Shown here: in pieces, positions 12,044 to 18,767 of the stretch
Numbering within the stretch: the stretch's first letter is position 1
Layout: each line of letters starts with the position of its first letter
From: a virus
Virus record (IMG/VR): IMGVR_UViG_3300017752_000217
Location: 1 to 21,013 of that record
Direction: 5' to 3' (one strand)
DNA: 21,013 bases
Translations under genes and position numbers: made by a program
The notes under the pieces: model-generated
What the model was told of the DNA's origin: nothing
Seen by the model: only the letters and a program-made list of their open reading frames with translations
The model's database searches: none

Positions 12044-12055
12044 TATAGTGTAAGC
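12044..12055 (+). promoter_or_regulatory. Leaderless -10 element of the plus-strand HTH gene
   Basis: TATAGT at 12044-12049, six bases, ATG at 12056. There is no Shine-Dalgarno. No -35 is evident; the inverted repeat at 12026-12042 occupies that space, which could mean activation or repression by a bound protein. Confidence 0.6.
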
Positions 12056-12265
12056 ATGATTAGAACAGACAGCTACGACATAAGCGACCTGAGTACCGAA
12101 CAGCTCGCAGACTTACGGGCATGGCAAACAGAGCGCCTAGAAACCGTCACCACAGAGCTGAGAAGGCGCGTAGAAGCCGATTATCAGGACAACAAGAACA
12201 TCATGTCGCTCGCTAAAAAAGCGGGCGTTACAAGGCGCACAGTGTACGCCTGGGTAAACAGCTAA
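12056..12265 (+). CDS. Coiled-coil/helix-turn-helix regulator, 69 aa
   Basis: Small probable transcription regulator. The N-terminal DISDLSTEQLADLRAWQTERLETVTTELRRRV is a long amphipathic helix suited to dimerisation, and the C-terminal SLAKKAGVTRRTVYAWVNS is a clean HTH of the resolvase or Cro type. I take the ATG at 12056 (MIRTDSYDIS) because a TATAGT -10 lies six bases before it; an in-frame GTG at 12041 lies inside the promoter and is not credible. It is divergent from the operon starting at 11967, with an inverted repeat between them, so it may control itself and that operon. It ends one base before the stop codon of the convergent 29-residue gene. Confidence 0.82.
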   Translation: MIRTDSYDISDLSTEQLADLRAWQTERLETVTTELRRRVEADYQDNKNIMSLAKKAGVTRRTVYAWVNS

Positions 12266-12355
12266 CTACTGGCAGGAATCACAGAGCAGCGCTTCAGCAG
12301 GATCAATCGGGCAAGCATACCCATTCACTTCCTCAAGCAAATCAAGGTCAGCCAT
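12266..12355 (-). CDS. 29-residue Cys-containing protein at the end of the lysis cassette
   Basis: Short ORF coupled to the holin gene by TAATG. The protein begins MADLDLLEEVNGYACPID and ends LLCDSCQ, so it has Cys15 and a terminal C-x2-C pair, which could bind a metal. Very short proteins with a YxCP-D-x2-A-x3-C-x2-CQ pattern are found next to lysis or tail genes of other actinophages, as far as I recall, but none has a known role. The frame is supported by the overlap and by filling exactly the space up to the convergent regulator gene. It is below the size that gene finders usually report. Confidence 0.6.
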   Translation of the reverse strand: MADLDLLEEVNGYACPIDPAEALLCDSCQ

Positions 12356-12558
12356 TAGGCACCAGCCTTGTCATACACAAGCACCGAAGTGAGCAAAGAC
12401 ATCACACCGGCAAGCGCAGCAATACCCGCAACCTGCCCCCAGTCCACATCAATGACATTCAAAACCTGCGAACCCGTGATCACAGCAATCGCAGTCTGCG
12501 CCACAGTCTTGATGGCACGCTCCACCGAATACTGCAAATAACTTTTCAACTTATCCAT
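12355..12558 (-). CDS. Holin, r1t-type, 67 aa
   Basis: Probable holin that forms lesions in the cytoplasmic membrane to time lysis. It has an amphipathic N-terminus (MDKLKSYLQYSVERAIKT), a first hydrophobic stretch (VAQTAIAVITGSQVL), a VIDVDWGQV turn and a second membrane helix (AGIAALAGVMSLLTSVLVY). The ERAIKT-x2-Q...DW...SLLTS pattern matches the r1t-type phage holins common in actinophages. It is the fourth gene after the endolysin group, with an 8-base overlap with the upstream membrane-protein gene (ATGGATAA). Confidence 0.85.
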   Translation of the reverse strand: MDKLKSYLQYSVERAIKTVAQTAIAVITGSQVLNVIDVDWGQVAGIAALAGVMSLLTSVLVYDKAGA

Positions 12559-12769
12559 CTTGTTCCCCTGTCTTTATATCTTCAAAAACACTTCCTGCAA
12601 TATAGCTCGAAAGTAGAAGGGTTATGAGCGCTACACCACCCGTAATCAAATCGCGTGTGCCTGAGTCATTGTTCATCAGCGTTGCCACACTTCCAGTGAC
12701 TAACATCAGCGAACCCAGCACAAACGCAACGAAAATGTAACGCCGCCTAATCTTCCACGAGGGTTTCAT
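12551..12769 (-). CDS. Lysis-associated membrane protein, 72 aa
   Basis: The start is the ATG at 12769 (MKPSWKIRRRYIF), which overlaps the preceding stop as TAATG; a longer frame starting at 12835 would overlap the XhlA-like gene. Positively charged start, then two membrane helices (about 12-31, FVAFVLGSLMLVTGSVATL, and 42-62, ITGGVALITLLLSSYIAG) and an acidic tail. Proteins of this form (WK-x-RRR-x-IF, then two helices) accompany holins in phage lysis cassettes, where they may act as a second holin or antiholin. Which role applies here cannot be decided from sequence. Confidence 0.75.
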   Translation of the reverse strand: MKPSWKIRRRYIFVAFVLGSLMLVTGSVATLMNNDSGTRDLITGGVALITLLLSSYIAGSVFEDIKTGEQDG

Positions 12770-13005
12770 TACGCCACCAACTTTGTCAAGAACGGTGCGA
12801 GTGCCGCCAGCAACCCGAAGCCACCAACTGCCCACCCAACCCTCATCTCTAATTTGCGAAGCCTGTTTTCATGGTCATCAATCTTGTCCTCCGAGTCAGG
12901 CAGACTGTTAGCGATCTTCTCAAGCAACCGGCCCTGCCGTTGAACCTCAAGATAAATATCTTTCATCGAAACCTTTACCGCCACAGTGTCAGTGTTCTCA
13001 GTCAT
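12769..13005 (-). CDS. XhlA-like coiled-coil membrane protein, 78 aa
   Basis: Starts at the ATG at 13005 (MTENTDTVAVKV), in TAATG overlap with the endolysin gene. Residues 14-57 form a coiled coil (SMKDIYLEVQRQGRLLEKIA, EDKIDDHENRLRKLEMRVGW), followed by one C-terminal membrane helix (VGGFGLLAALAPFLTKLV). This is the XhlA/hemolysin-associated arrangement, known in Bacillus prophage PBSX to act together with a holin in lysis. Here it lies between endolysin and holin genes, which supports the same role. Confidence 0.8.
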   Translation of the reverse strand: MTENTDTVAVKVSMKDIYLEVQRQGRLLEKIANSLPDSEDKIDDHENRLRKLEMRVGWAVGGFGLLAALAPFLTKLVA

Positions 13006-13721
13006 TAGCAACACCACCGCTCATCATTGAGAGAACGCTGGATTGCCCTGTAAGTCACTCGACCCCACACGCCATCCACCCTGCCTATGTAGTAGCCCCA
13101 GTTGTGCAGTTGTTCCTGCACAGCTTTACGGGTCTGTGGCCCCATCTGACCATCGACAGTGACACCCACAGCTCTTTGGATAGCGCGGTAAGTGTAGCTA
13201 CCTGGTTTGCCATCTACGCGCCCCTTGTAGTGCCCTGCTTCCGCAAGTTGTGTCTGCCATGCCCGCCAGGTGTTTTTCCCCATGCGACCATCCACACGAA
13301 GGGCAGGCTTTGCTCCCAGGTTGTTGCTCACGAGGTAAGGCTGAGGGTCTATTTGCGATCCCCAAGTTTTGCGAGTCCTCACCTCAAAATGTAAATGATT
13401 TCCGGTGCTTGCGCCGGTGCTTCCGCTGGTTCCCAAGAACGCTCCGGGCGCTACCCGCTCACCCAGTCTCAGAGGGGTTGCCTCCCGTAGGTGATAGTAA
13501 GCGGTGTGAATGTCCCCATGATCAAGGATGAGCGTGTGCCCACCACCGTTAGGACTCCACCCAATATGCACGACCACACCAGTAGCCGGTGCGCTAATAG
13601 GGAACTGCCCGCCAACATCAATGCCTCGGTGCAGTTGCCGTCTGCCATTTATCGGGTGAATCCGGTAACCGAACCCGCTACGTTCTTTCTTGTCAGCAGG
13701 CCAGGGCTTGCTCAGCCGCAT
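13005..13721 (-). CDS. Endolysin: M23 peptidase with two peptidoglycan-binding modules, 238 aa
   Basis: Lysis enzyme that cleaves peptidoglycan cross-links at the end of infection. Residues 1-130 are the M23 domain: RSGFGYRIHPINGRRQLHRGIDV with His31 and Asp35, TAYYHL with His77, and GNHLHFEV with His109/His111. The C-terminal part (about 140-235) is a tandem of two similar ~47-residue modules, each with VDGxMGxxT, QLxxxGxYxGRVDG and TYRAIQR, which are PG_binding_1-type cell wall anchors. There is no signal peptide, so it needs the holin. It ends in an unusual Cys-Cys. Coupled to genes on both sides by TAATG. Confidence 0.93.
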   Translation of the reverse strand: MRLSKPWPADKKERSGFGYRIHPINGRRQLHRGIDVGGQFPISAPATGVVVHIGWSPNGGGHTLILDHGDIHTAYYHLREATPLRLGERVAPGAFLGTSGSTGASTGNHLHFEVRTRKTWGSQIDPQPYLVSNNLGAKPALRVDGRMGKNTWRAWQTQLAEAGHYKGRVDGKPGSYTYRAIQRAVGVTVDGQMGPQTRKAVQEQLHNWGYYIGRVDGVWGRVTYRAIQRSLNDERWCC

Positions 13722-14041
13722 TACACAACCGCTGAGGGGTCAACAGGGTACGGGTGAGCACTCTTTACAGCCTCAACCGCATCCAACCAATCCTGCTCCG
13801 CAACTTCCCCACGCTGAAAATTGAAAAACACAGGGTCAGACTCAGCCTGGTATGCGGTCTGGCGTTCCTTCTGAACAGCCTCATACGCCACTTCATACTC
13901 AACCTGTGCCCACTCGGCCTGAAGCTCCTCAAGGGAAGGTTTCGGTGTGTCACCCAGCCAGTTCAGCCCCGAATAGTCGTTACCGTTCAGAGTCCACTCA
14001 GCATCAGGGTAACGCTTACTAAGAATCATTGAAATGTCCAT
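13721..14041 (-). CDS. Small tail-associated protein, 106 aa
   Basis: Acidic protein of a kind often encoded between tail tip genes and lysis genes. It opens with ISMILSKRYPDAEWTLNGNDYSGLNW and continues with KPSLEELQAEWAQVEYEVAYEAVQ, then DPVFFNFQRGEVAEQDWLDAVEAVKSAHPYP. The PTxEEL-like helix followed by a DP-x-FF-x-(F/W)QRGE-x3-x-W motif and a HPYP end recurs in phage tail-associated proteins (XkdW-like). It may help fold or attach the receptor-binding protein encoded just upstream; this is inference from position. The gene is linked to its neighbours by TAATG overlaps. Confidence 0.7.
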   Translation of the reverse strand: MDISMILSKRYPDAEWTLNGNDYSGLNWLGDTPKPSLEELQAEWAQVEYEVAYEAVQKERQTAYQAESDPVFFNFQRGEVAEQDWLDAVEAVKSAHPYPVDPSAVV

Positions 14042-14733
14042 TAGCCTGCCACCTCCATGAGGGTAATAGTAGAAACGGTCCTAGCAACCCGGTTGTTATC
14101 GGCGGTTACCGCGCCCCTGTTCACATAAAAAGTTCCCGTTGAGGTCGAATTGGCAACGTTACCGATTTCGACAGAGTAGGTAGTTGCGGAGGTTGTGCTA
14201 GGGCTGTCCAAGAATTGAAAAGCTACTGTTGTTGAATTTCCGGTACCATCTAAAGAATTCAACGTGTGCGCGGTCACGCTGGTTCGAGAGCCGTCAGTGC
14301 CCCCCAAAGCAATATCGGTAGCGCCTCTTTGTAGTTTCAAGGCAAAGCTACCTTGTCTACTTGTGATGCTGTTCCCGCCGTAAACACTGACCATAGCCAA
14401 AATCTTGCTAGAAGTGCTGCTTGGCGTAATGGCCGCGGTCAAACCCGTGATTTCAGTAAAGACCGCCGTAGCCAACGATGCGCTAAAAGTGTCCGTCTTA
14501 GTTGTAGACACAACCTGCAAAATAGAACCTTGGCCAACACCCGTAAAAGCTGAACCGTTATACACCTCAACAGCGTTACTGTCCTCAAGGTAAGTGACCA
14601 TCCCCTCAGAAGGGGAGGAGATTGCAGTGCTGCGTGCGGAAGAATCTGCAAACACCATCACAGACTGATCGGACACAACGTTCAGTTCCGCAGCGGTCAA
14701 AACCTGACCGGCAACAAACACTTCTCTCGGCAA
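14041..14733 (-). CDS. Beta-rich tail tip or receptor-binding protein, 230 aa
   Basis: Predicted distal tail protein that may contact the host surface. The N-terminus, MPREVFVAGQVLTAAELN, is the short anchor typical of phage tip proteins (…F..GxVLTAAxLN). The remainder is rich in Ser, Thr, Ala and Gly with alternating strands, as in beta-sandwich or jelly-roll receptor-binding heads (VVSTTKTDTFSASL, SSKILAMVSVYGGN, SVEIGNVANSTSTG, and the final TVSTITLMEVAG). There are no Cys residues. The start is a TTG with AGGAGAT four to six bases upstream. It is the most likely host-range determinant of the window. Confidence 0.8.
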   Translation of the reverse strand: MPREVFVAGQVLTAAELNVVSDQSVMVFADSSARSTAISSPSEGMVTYLEDSNAVEVYNGSAFTGVGQGSILQVVSTTKTDTFSASLATAVFTEITGLTAAITPSSTSSKILAMVSVYGGNSITSRQGSFALKLQRGATDIALGGTDGSRTSVTAHTLNSLDGTGNSTTVAFQFLDSPSTTSATTYSVEIGNVANSTSTGTFYVNRGAVTADNNRVARTVSTITLMEVAG

Positions 14734-14748
14734 AATATCTCCTAAATA

Positions 14749-15939
14749 CTAAAAGGCTAGAACGCCTGCTCCGCTAAGTTTACCAAACACCGCATCATCC
14801 AAGACAAAGAGTGAGGTCTGCAACGAGCCTACCCCCACAGTGACAATATGGTCATCAGCGGTCACTTCATGCCCCAGTGAAATTACAAGCCCATAACGCT
14901 CAATGGCTGATCCCACGCTGTTCGGGGTGAACTTGATTTGAATAACCGAACCCATGTCAAGGGCAAACATGGAAGTTTTCTGCAACGCAGTCAGGTTGCT
15001 CATATCAATGGCGAGCTGAGCAAAGCGGTATTCAGGTTCACCGTAACGCCCCACGAGAAAATCCGCATACCCGCTCACCTGTGTGGCATCAGAAAGCAAA
15101 GTGTTCACATCATGCTCAAGAATCCCGTAACGGGTTTGGGATAGCGCATTGTTAGCGGTGGAACTGTCAGTGCCGTTAGTCACCGTTACCTGGTTATACA
15201 ACTGTTCAATCCCATACTCAACCTGTGCAGGCGCAAACGGAATCCCAGAATTATCATCCGCAAACACAGTGACACTGCCCGTTGTGGGTGTGCTGAGCCG
15301 GTCTTTGAAAGCCACCCGCCCCTGCTTATCAATAAACAACAAACCGCCCTCGGACAGTTCCACCTTCTGCAAGTAGGTCAAGGCGTTACCGGCAAACGTG
15401 TCAGTGCCGAGCGTGGAAGCACCTGTGGCAATGTCTCGCTCATCACTAGGCCAATCCACTGAAGCCATATCGAGAACCGCGCTCACCCGCGCCCCAGACT
15501 TCTGCCCCGTAGCAGTGCCCGCAGTGAGAACCTGTTGCGCCAAGAAGGTGAAACCATCAGCCGCCTCAAGCTGTGCAATGGACTGCCCGCTCTCATCATA
15601 GGCAAGGTTCCAGTCAGTGACAGTCCCCACATACTGTGTGACCCCATCAGCCTTCACCCGCACCTCCCGCCTCGGCACAATGTTGCCCGCGTAAGGTGAA
15701 GAAGTATAGAGAGGGTCAAAGTCGCGGTTCGTGTTATTGAAGCTGATGCTCAAAGCGCCCGCGTTGAACCTGTCGAGGTCGCGGTTCTTGCCCCTGCTGA
15801 TGCTCAGGCCGCGCACCTTGGACGTTACGTCTACGAAATCTACGCCGCCTAAAACAAACTCGGTCGAACCGATAACCCCAGCGACAGAATCATCAAGGGT
15901 GAAAGCTTTAGACAGGCCAAGCTCAACAGTGACCGCCAT
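14749..15939 (-). CDS. Minor tail protein, 396 aa
   Basis: Tail protein encoded directly after the tape measure, the usual place of distal-tail or baseplate proteins. Sequence features common to this actinophage group include DVTSKVRGLSISRGKNRDLDRFNAGALSI-type text near residues 37-65 (GKNRDLDRF), FNNTNRDFDPLYTSSPYAGNIVPRREVRV (about 68-97), and GTVTDWNLAYD. The rest is mixed strands, including VEYGIEQLYNQVTVTNG. It probably links the tail tube to tip proteins. The ATG overlaps the tape measure stop as TAATG. No enzymatic motif seen. Confidence 0.85.
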   Translation of the reverse strand: MAVTVELGLSKAFTLDDSVAGVIGSTEFVLGGVDFVDVTSKVRGLSISRGKNRDLDRFNAGALSISFNNTNRDFDPLYTSSPYAGNIVPRREVRVKADGVTQYVGTVTDWNLAYDESGQSIAQLEAADGFTFLAQQVLTAGTATGQKSGARVSAVLDMASVDWPSDERDIATGASTLGTDTFAGNALTYLQKVELSEGGLLFIDKQGRVAFKDRLSTPTTGSVTVFADDNSGIPFAPAQVEYGIEQLYNQVTVTNGTDSSTANNALSQTRYGILEHDVNTLLSDATQVSGYADFLVGRYGEPEYRFAQLAIDMSNLTALQKTSMFALDMGSVIQIKFTPNSVGSAIERYGLVISLGHEVTADDHIVTVGVGSLQTSLFVLDDAVFGKLSGAGVLAF

Positions 15940-17696
15940 TAGGCACTCGCAAACACAGGGCCAGAAGTGCGCTCATAACGCTTGATCGCTGTCACAATCT
16001 GCTCACCAATCTGCGCCCCGTTAGACCCCATCCCAGCGTTCACCGTAATGTTGTAAACCGCCTTTTTGCTTGTGGACTTCGTGGCACCCTCAGAAAGCAT
16101 CGAGTCAAGTTGCGCCAGCGGGATAACCACCTCAGGCTGCCCAACCTCAGCAAGCCTTCCAAACACACCGCCAGGCTGAGGCATCACAACACCACCAGTG
16201 GCAAAACCCAAATACCCTGGGCTGCCCTCGATACCGCCGCGCCTCATCTCAGTCGTGACCTCACCGAAAGATAAGCCCTTTAGAATGTCAGTCTGTCGCA
16301 CAGGGCCAGACAGGAGCCGGTTGAACTCCACGAGAACATCATTCAAGAAATCAAGCGCCCCCGCAAGCGTTGTGATACCGCCCACAATGACACCGCTAGT
16401 AAGGTTCAGCAAGAAGGTGCCCAGGTCAGAATCAATGAACTTAATAACCTCATTCACGATACCGATGAAGGCTTCCCCGATACGCTCCAGGGCAAACATG
16501 AAATCCTCATTAGTGAACAAATCCACCACAACCGGCATGATGGCCTCACCAAGCTCACCCAGCTTCCCAGTGAGTACCTCCACGACCCCGAAAATCTTGT
16601 CGAACATCTGTTCGATAACCGGCCCCTTGTCCTCCATGAACTGAAGGAAGTTGTCAAGGTAGGGCTGTAGCCGTTCCAGCAAAGCCACACCGATTTCAAG
16701 CAGGATAGCCTTAGCCCCAGCCATCGCCTTATTGAACTTAAACTCTGAAGTCTCAGAGGTTATGGCTAACGCCTCATCGAGTACACCCACATCATCAGCC
16801 ATCAGGCGCATGATGTTTGCGTTATCTTCTGCGTTTTTACCCATCAGGTCGAGAACACCCATCAAGGCGCGAATGTTGCCAAAAACAGAGGATGCGGCTT
16901 CTTCGTTATCGCCAAACCTATCTTTCAAGGTTGCCAGCGTTGAAAGCAATCCTTCTTCCTTGATTTGGTCACGCAAACCTTGCGCGGAAAGACCCATGCT
17001 TTCTAATGCATCATTAGCCCCCTTAGTGGGACTCAATATGGTTGCCATGACCTGGCGGAGCTGAGTAGTTGCAACCCGCGCATCAGAACCAGTCTTTGAC
17101 ATGGCTGCAACAGAACCAGCCACCTGATCGAATGAAATGCCCATCTCAGAAGCAATAGGCAACACCATGCCGAGCGCATCAGCAAACTCAGCAGGCTCAG
17201 CTTTACCCAACCGGACGGCTTCAGCCAAAACATCTACAGCTTTAGTACCACTCAAGTTTTCAGCGCCAAAGGCGTTCATGGCTGAGGTGGCAAGATCAGC
17301 AATAGTTTTGGTCTCACCCAGGCCGATAGCGGCACCCTTCAGGGAAGCTTCCAAAACTTCTGTGGCCTCAGCGCCACGCAAACCAGCCGAGGTGATAAAG
17401 AACAGCGCATCGGCAGCCTCTATCCCACTCTTTCCGAACTCTGGGCCTAGCCTTTTCGCCGCCTCCTCAAGCACACCAATCTCATCAGCGGTAACACCCA
17501 CCAAACCCTGAATCTTCGCAAAGCTAGTCTCGAACTGTGCCGCTTCACGCACGCCCGCAACGGCCACCCCAGCAATAGCAGCAGAAGCCACCCGAGCAAT
17601 ATCAGTCGCAAAGTTACTGAAACCAGCGAGCGCCTTCCTAGCGCCCTTCAGACCCTTATCATCAAACTTAGTAACTAGGGGAATAAAAATAGCCAT
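15939..17696 (-). CDS. Tail tape measure protein, TP901-type, 585 aa
   Basis: Sets tail length and is ejected during DNA entry. The N-terminal half has the TP901 tape measure core: AAQFETSFAKIQGLVGVTADEI, KSGIEAADALFFITSAGLRG, LAEAVRLGKAEPAEFADALGMVLPIASEMG and GSDARVATTQLRQVM. A hydrophobic helix rich in Ala and Val (about 30-50) and another around 420-440 (LLNLTSGVIVGGITTLAGALDFL) are probable membrane-interacting segments. The C-terminus (PGYLGFATGGVVMPQPGGVFGRLAEVGQPEVVIPL) is the common phage tape measure tail. At 585 residues it is short, implying a tail of very roughly 90 nm at 1.5 Å per residue. Coupled by TAATG on both sides. Confidence 0.95.
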   Translation of the reverse strand: MAIFIPLVTKFDDKGLKGARKALAGFSNFATDIARVASAAIAGVAVAGVREAAQFETSFAKIQGLVGVTADEIGVLEEAAKRLGPEFGKSGIEAADALFFITSAGLRGAEATEVLEASLKGAAIGLGETKTIADLATSAMNAFGAENLSGTKAVDVLAEAVRLGKAEPAEFADALGMVLPIASEMGISFDQVAGSVAAMSKTGSDARVATTQLRQVMATILSPTKGANDALESMGLSAQGLRDQIKEEGLLSTLATLKDRFGDNEEAASSVFGNIRALMGVLDLMGKNAEDNANIMRLMADDVGVLDEALAITSETSEFKFNKAMAGAKAILLEIGVALLERLQPYLDNFLQFMEDKGPVIEQMFDKIFGVVEVLTGKLGELGEAIMPVVVDLFTNEDFMFALERIGEAFIGIVNEVIKFIDSDLGTFLLNLTSGVIVGGITTLAGALDFLNDVLVEFNRLLSGPVRQTDILKGLSFGEVTTEMRRGGIEGSPGYLGFATGGVVMPQPGGVFGRLAEVGQPEVVIPLAQLDSMLSEGATKSTSKKAVYNITVNAGMGSNGAQIGEQIVTAIKRYERTSGPVFASA

Positions 17697-18304
17697 TAGA
17701 AACCGAACCTTGCTTTCCTGATCGCGGCGTTAGCATCCTTCATATATTTATTGACAGAGTCTCTGCCCTGTCTTTCAATACTGCCCGCCCGCTTGATTGC
17801 AGCATCGTAAAGGAAGAAACCACCCCGCTTATTGATACCCGTTTTTTTTCTAATCCCCTCATTGAAAGCCGCACCCTGACCGCGAACAGCGTGCTGGAAC
17901 CCAGGAATCCCGTTGCGCTCATAAACCTTTGTGAACTGTCTCCCAGGCCTCCTGCTCGAACCTGCAAGCTCAGCGTAAATCAAACCAAGCCCGCCCTGAG
18001 CCCCAGTGAACTTCATAGACAGAATACGCCTGCTCTTGCCCCCGCCAGTCCTAAACTGCACCCCAGCCTTTGGCACACCAGTCCACCGAGTCACACCATT
18101 CACAGGGTTCCCGCCCCTGCGAGTGTTTGGCCCCATACCAGACAGGGGAGGCGTAGAGTCCACAGTGTTAGCGATCTCACGCGCAGTGGCAGCAATACCG
18201 GCACGCATATCCTTACGCAACCGCTTCTGAGTCTCATTGTCCATCTTGCGCAAAGTCGCAACAGTGTCTTTCAACCCTGTGACACGCATCTTTGTAGACA
18301 GCAA
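17696..18304 (-). CDS. HK97 gp10-like minor virion protein, 202 aa
   Basis: The N-terminus, MRVTGLKDTVATLRKMDNETQKRLRKDMRAGIAATAREIANTV, has the G-L-x-L-x3-L and basic-helix pattern of HK97 gp10-like proteins (head-tail joining or minor capsid proteins). The rest is rich in Arg, Lys and Gly (RTGGGKSRRIL, SSRRPGRQFTK), suggesting nucleic-acid or tube contact. The position between the tail chaperones and the tape measure is unusual for gp10, which normally precedes the tail terminator, so the assignment is tentative. I keep the TTG at 18304 because GGAG lies five bases upstream; an ATG at 18289 is an alternative. A 14-base repeat with TAGAAT lies just upstream. Confidence 0.7.
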   Translation of the reverse strand: MLSTKMRVTGLKDTVATLRKMDNETQKRLRKDMRAGIAATAREIANTVDSTPPLSGMGPNTRRGGNPVNGVTRWTGVPKAGVQFRTGGGKSRRILSMKFTGAQGGLGLIYAELAGSSRRPGRQFTKVYERNGIPGFQHAVRGQGAAFNEGIRKKTGINKRGGFFLYDAAIKRAGSIERQGRDSVNKYMKDANAAIRKARFGF

Positions 18305-18321
18305 CAGAACTCCAATCCTGC

Positions 18322-18335
18322 TTCTATTCTATCGC
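18322..18335 (-). repeat. 14-base repeat upstream of the gp10-like gene, copy 1
   Basis: On the minus strand GCGATAGAATAGAA, identical to 20208-20221. It contains TAGAAT, which fits the TANNNT -10 pattern, and lies 17 bases before the TTG start at 18304. It may be a promoter within the virion operon. It overlaps the stop of the second chaperone frame. Confidence 0.45.
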
Positions 18336-18502
18336 CTGCCCTTGCGTGGCTTCCTAGACTGATTAGCCTTAGCGACCAGGGCGCGTTCAAGCGTGAACAA
18401 CATCCGAGGTTCTAACGCCAGCAACTCAGTGGGGCTGATGCCAGTCTCAACCGCAATCTGAGCAATAAGCCAATGAGCTGAAGTCTCCCCCAGCCCCTGC
18501 AT
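18329..18502 (-). CDS. Tail assembly chaperone, downstream (GT/T) frame, 57 aa as ORF
   Basis: Second half of the tail assembly chaperone. Read from the ATG at 18502 (MQGLGETSAH) the protein continues with WLIAQIAVETGISPTELLAL and EPRMLFTLERALVAKANQSR and ends in a basic RKPRKGRR tail, the usual shape of the T domain of lambda gpGT-like proteins. It lies in the -1 frame relative to the upstream chaperone ORF, and the CCCAAAA heptamer just before the upstream stop allows a ribosome to slip into it, giving a 139-residue fusion that joins at NPK-IMQG. Independent initiation at the TAATG overlap is also possible. It is too short for most gene finders. Confidence 0.88.
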   Translation of the reverse strand: MQGLGETSAHWLIAQIAVETGISPTELLALEPRMLFTLERALVAKANQSRKPRKGRR

Positions 18503-18747
18503 TATTTTGGGTTAGAGGCCTCCACGCCTTCCACAGACTCAACCCACTTATCGAACGTGTGCTTGCTCTCACCAGTGCGCTTCAGAACATGCCACGCCAG
18601 CCACAGCAAGTGCGTGATTTTCATGTCAGCGTTCAGGCGGGCCACACTCAAATCGAAGTGCGCCTCAAACGCCACAAGGTCAGCAGCAATGCCACTGACC
18701 TCGCGGTTTGTACCATCAAGAAAAGTTACTAGAAGATTGAAGTTCAT
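18502..18747 (-). CDS. Tail assembly chaperone, upstream (G) frame, 81 aa
   Basis: Chaperone that keeps the tape measure protein soluble during tail assembly, encoded between the major tail protein and tape measure genes, the canonical position. MNFNLLVTFLDGTNREVSGIAADLVAFEAHFDLSVARL is typical of actinophage tail chaperones, followed by HLLWLAWHVLKRTGE and an acidic end (VESVEGVEASNPK). The heptamer CCCAAAA covers the last two sense codons before TAA. The ATG is preceded only by GAGGT immediately upstream; a TAAAGT hexamer seven bases before the ATG is noted. Confidence 0.9.
   Translation of the reverse strand: MNFNLLVTFLDGTNREVSGIAADLVAFEAHFDLSVARLNADMKITHLLWLAWHVLKRTGESKHTFDKWVESVEGVEASNPK
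18505..18511 (-). promoter_or_regulatory. Programmed -1 frameshift slippery heptamer of the tail chaperone
   Basis: On the minus strand C CCA AAA is followed directly by the zero-frame TAA. It fits X XXY YYZ exactly. A -1 slip continues into the frame that encodes the T-domain at 18329-18502. G/GT frameshifts of this kind are conserved in tailed phages. Confidence 0.85.
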
Positions 18748-18767
18748 ACCTCAAACTTTAGCACTAA

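Noticed and set aside
12041-12055. GTG start of the plus-strand HTH gene, adding five residues
   Set aside because: The GTG falls within the predicted -10 region, so it would not be transcribed; the ATG at 12056 matches the leaderless geometry.
12195-12250. Possible minus-strand terminator inside the plus-strand HTH gene (GGCGT/ACGCC followed by CGC and six T)
   Set aside because: The stem is only five base pairs with a long loop and lies within a coding region constrained by the HTH; not strong enough to list.
17137-17511. Plus-strand ORF of 124 codons within the tape measure gene
   Set aside because: It is antisense to a highly conserved tape measure region and consists of Ala/Ser/Pro shadow text.
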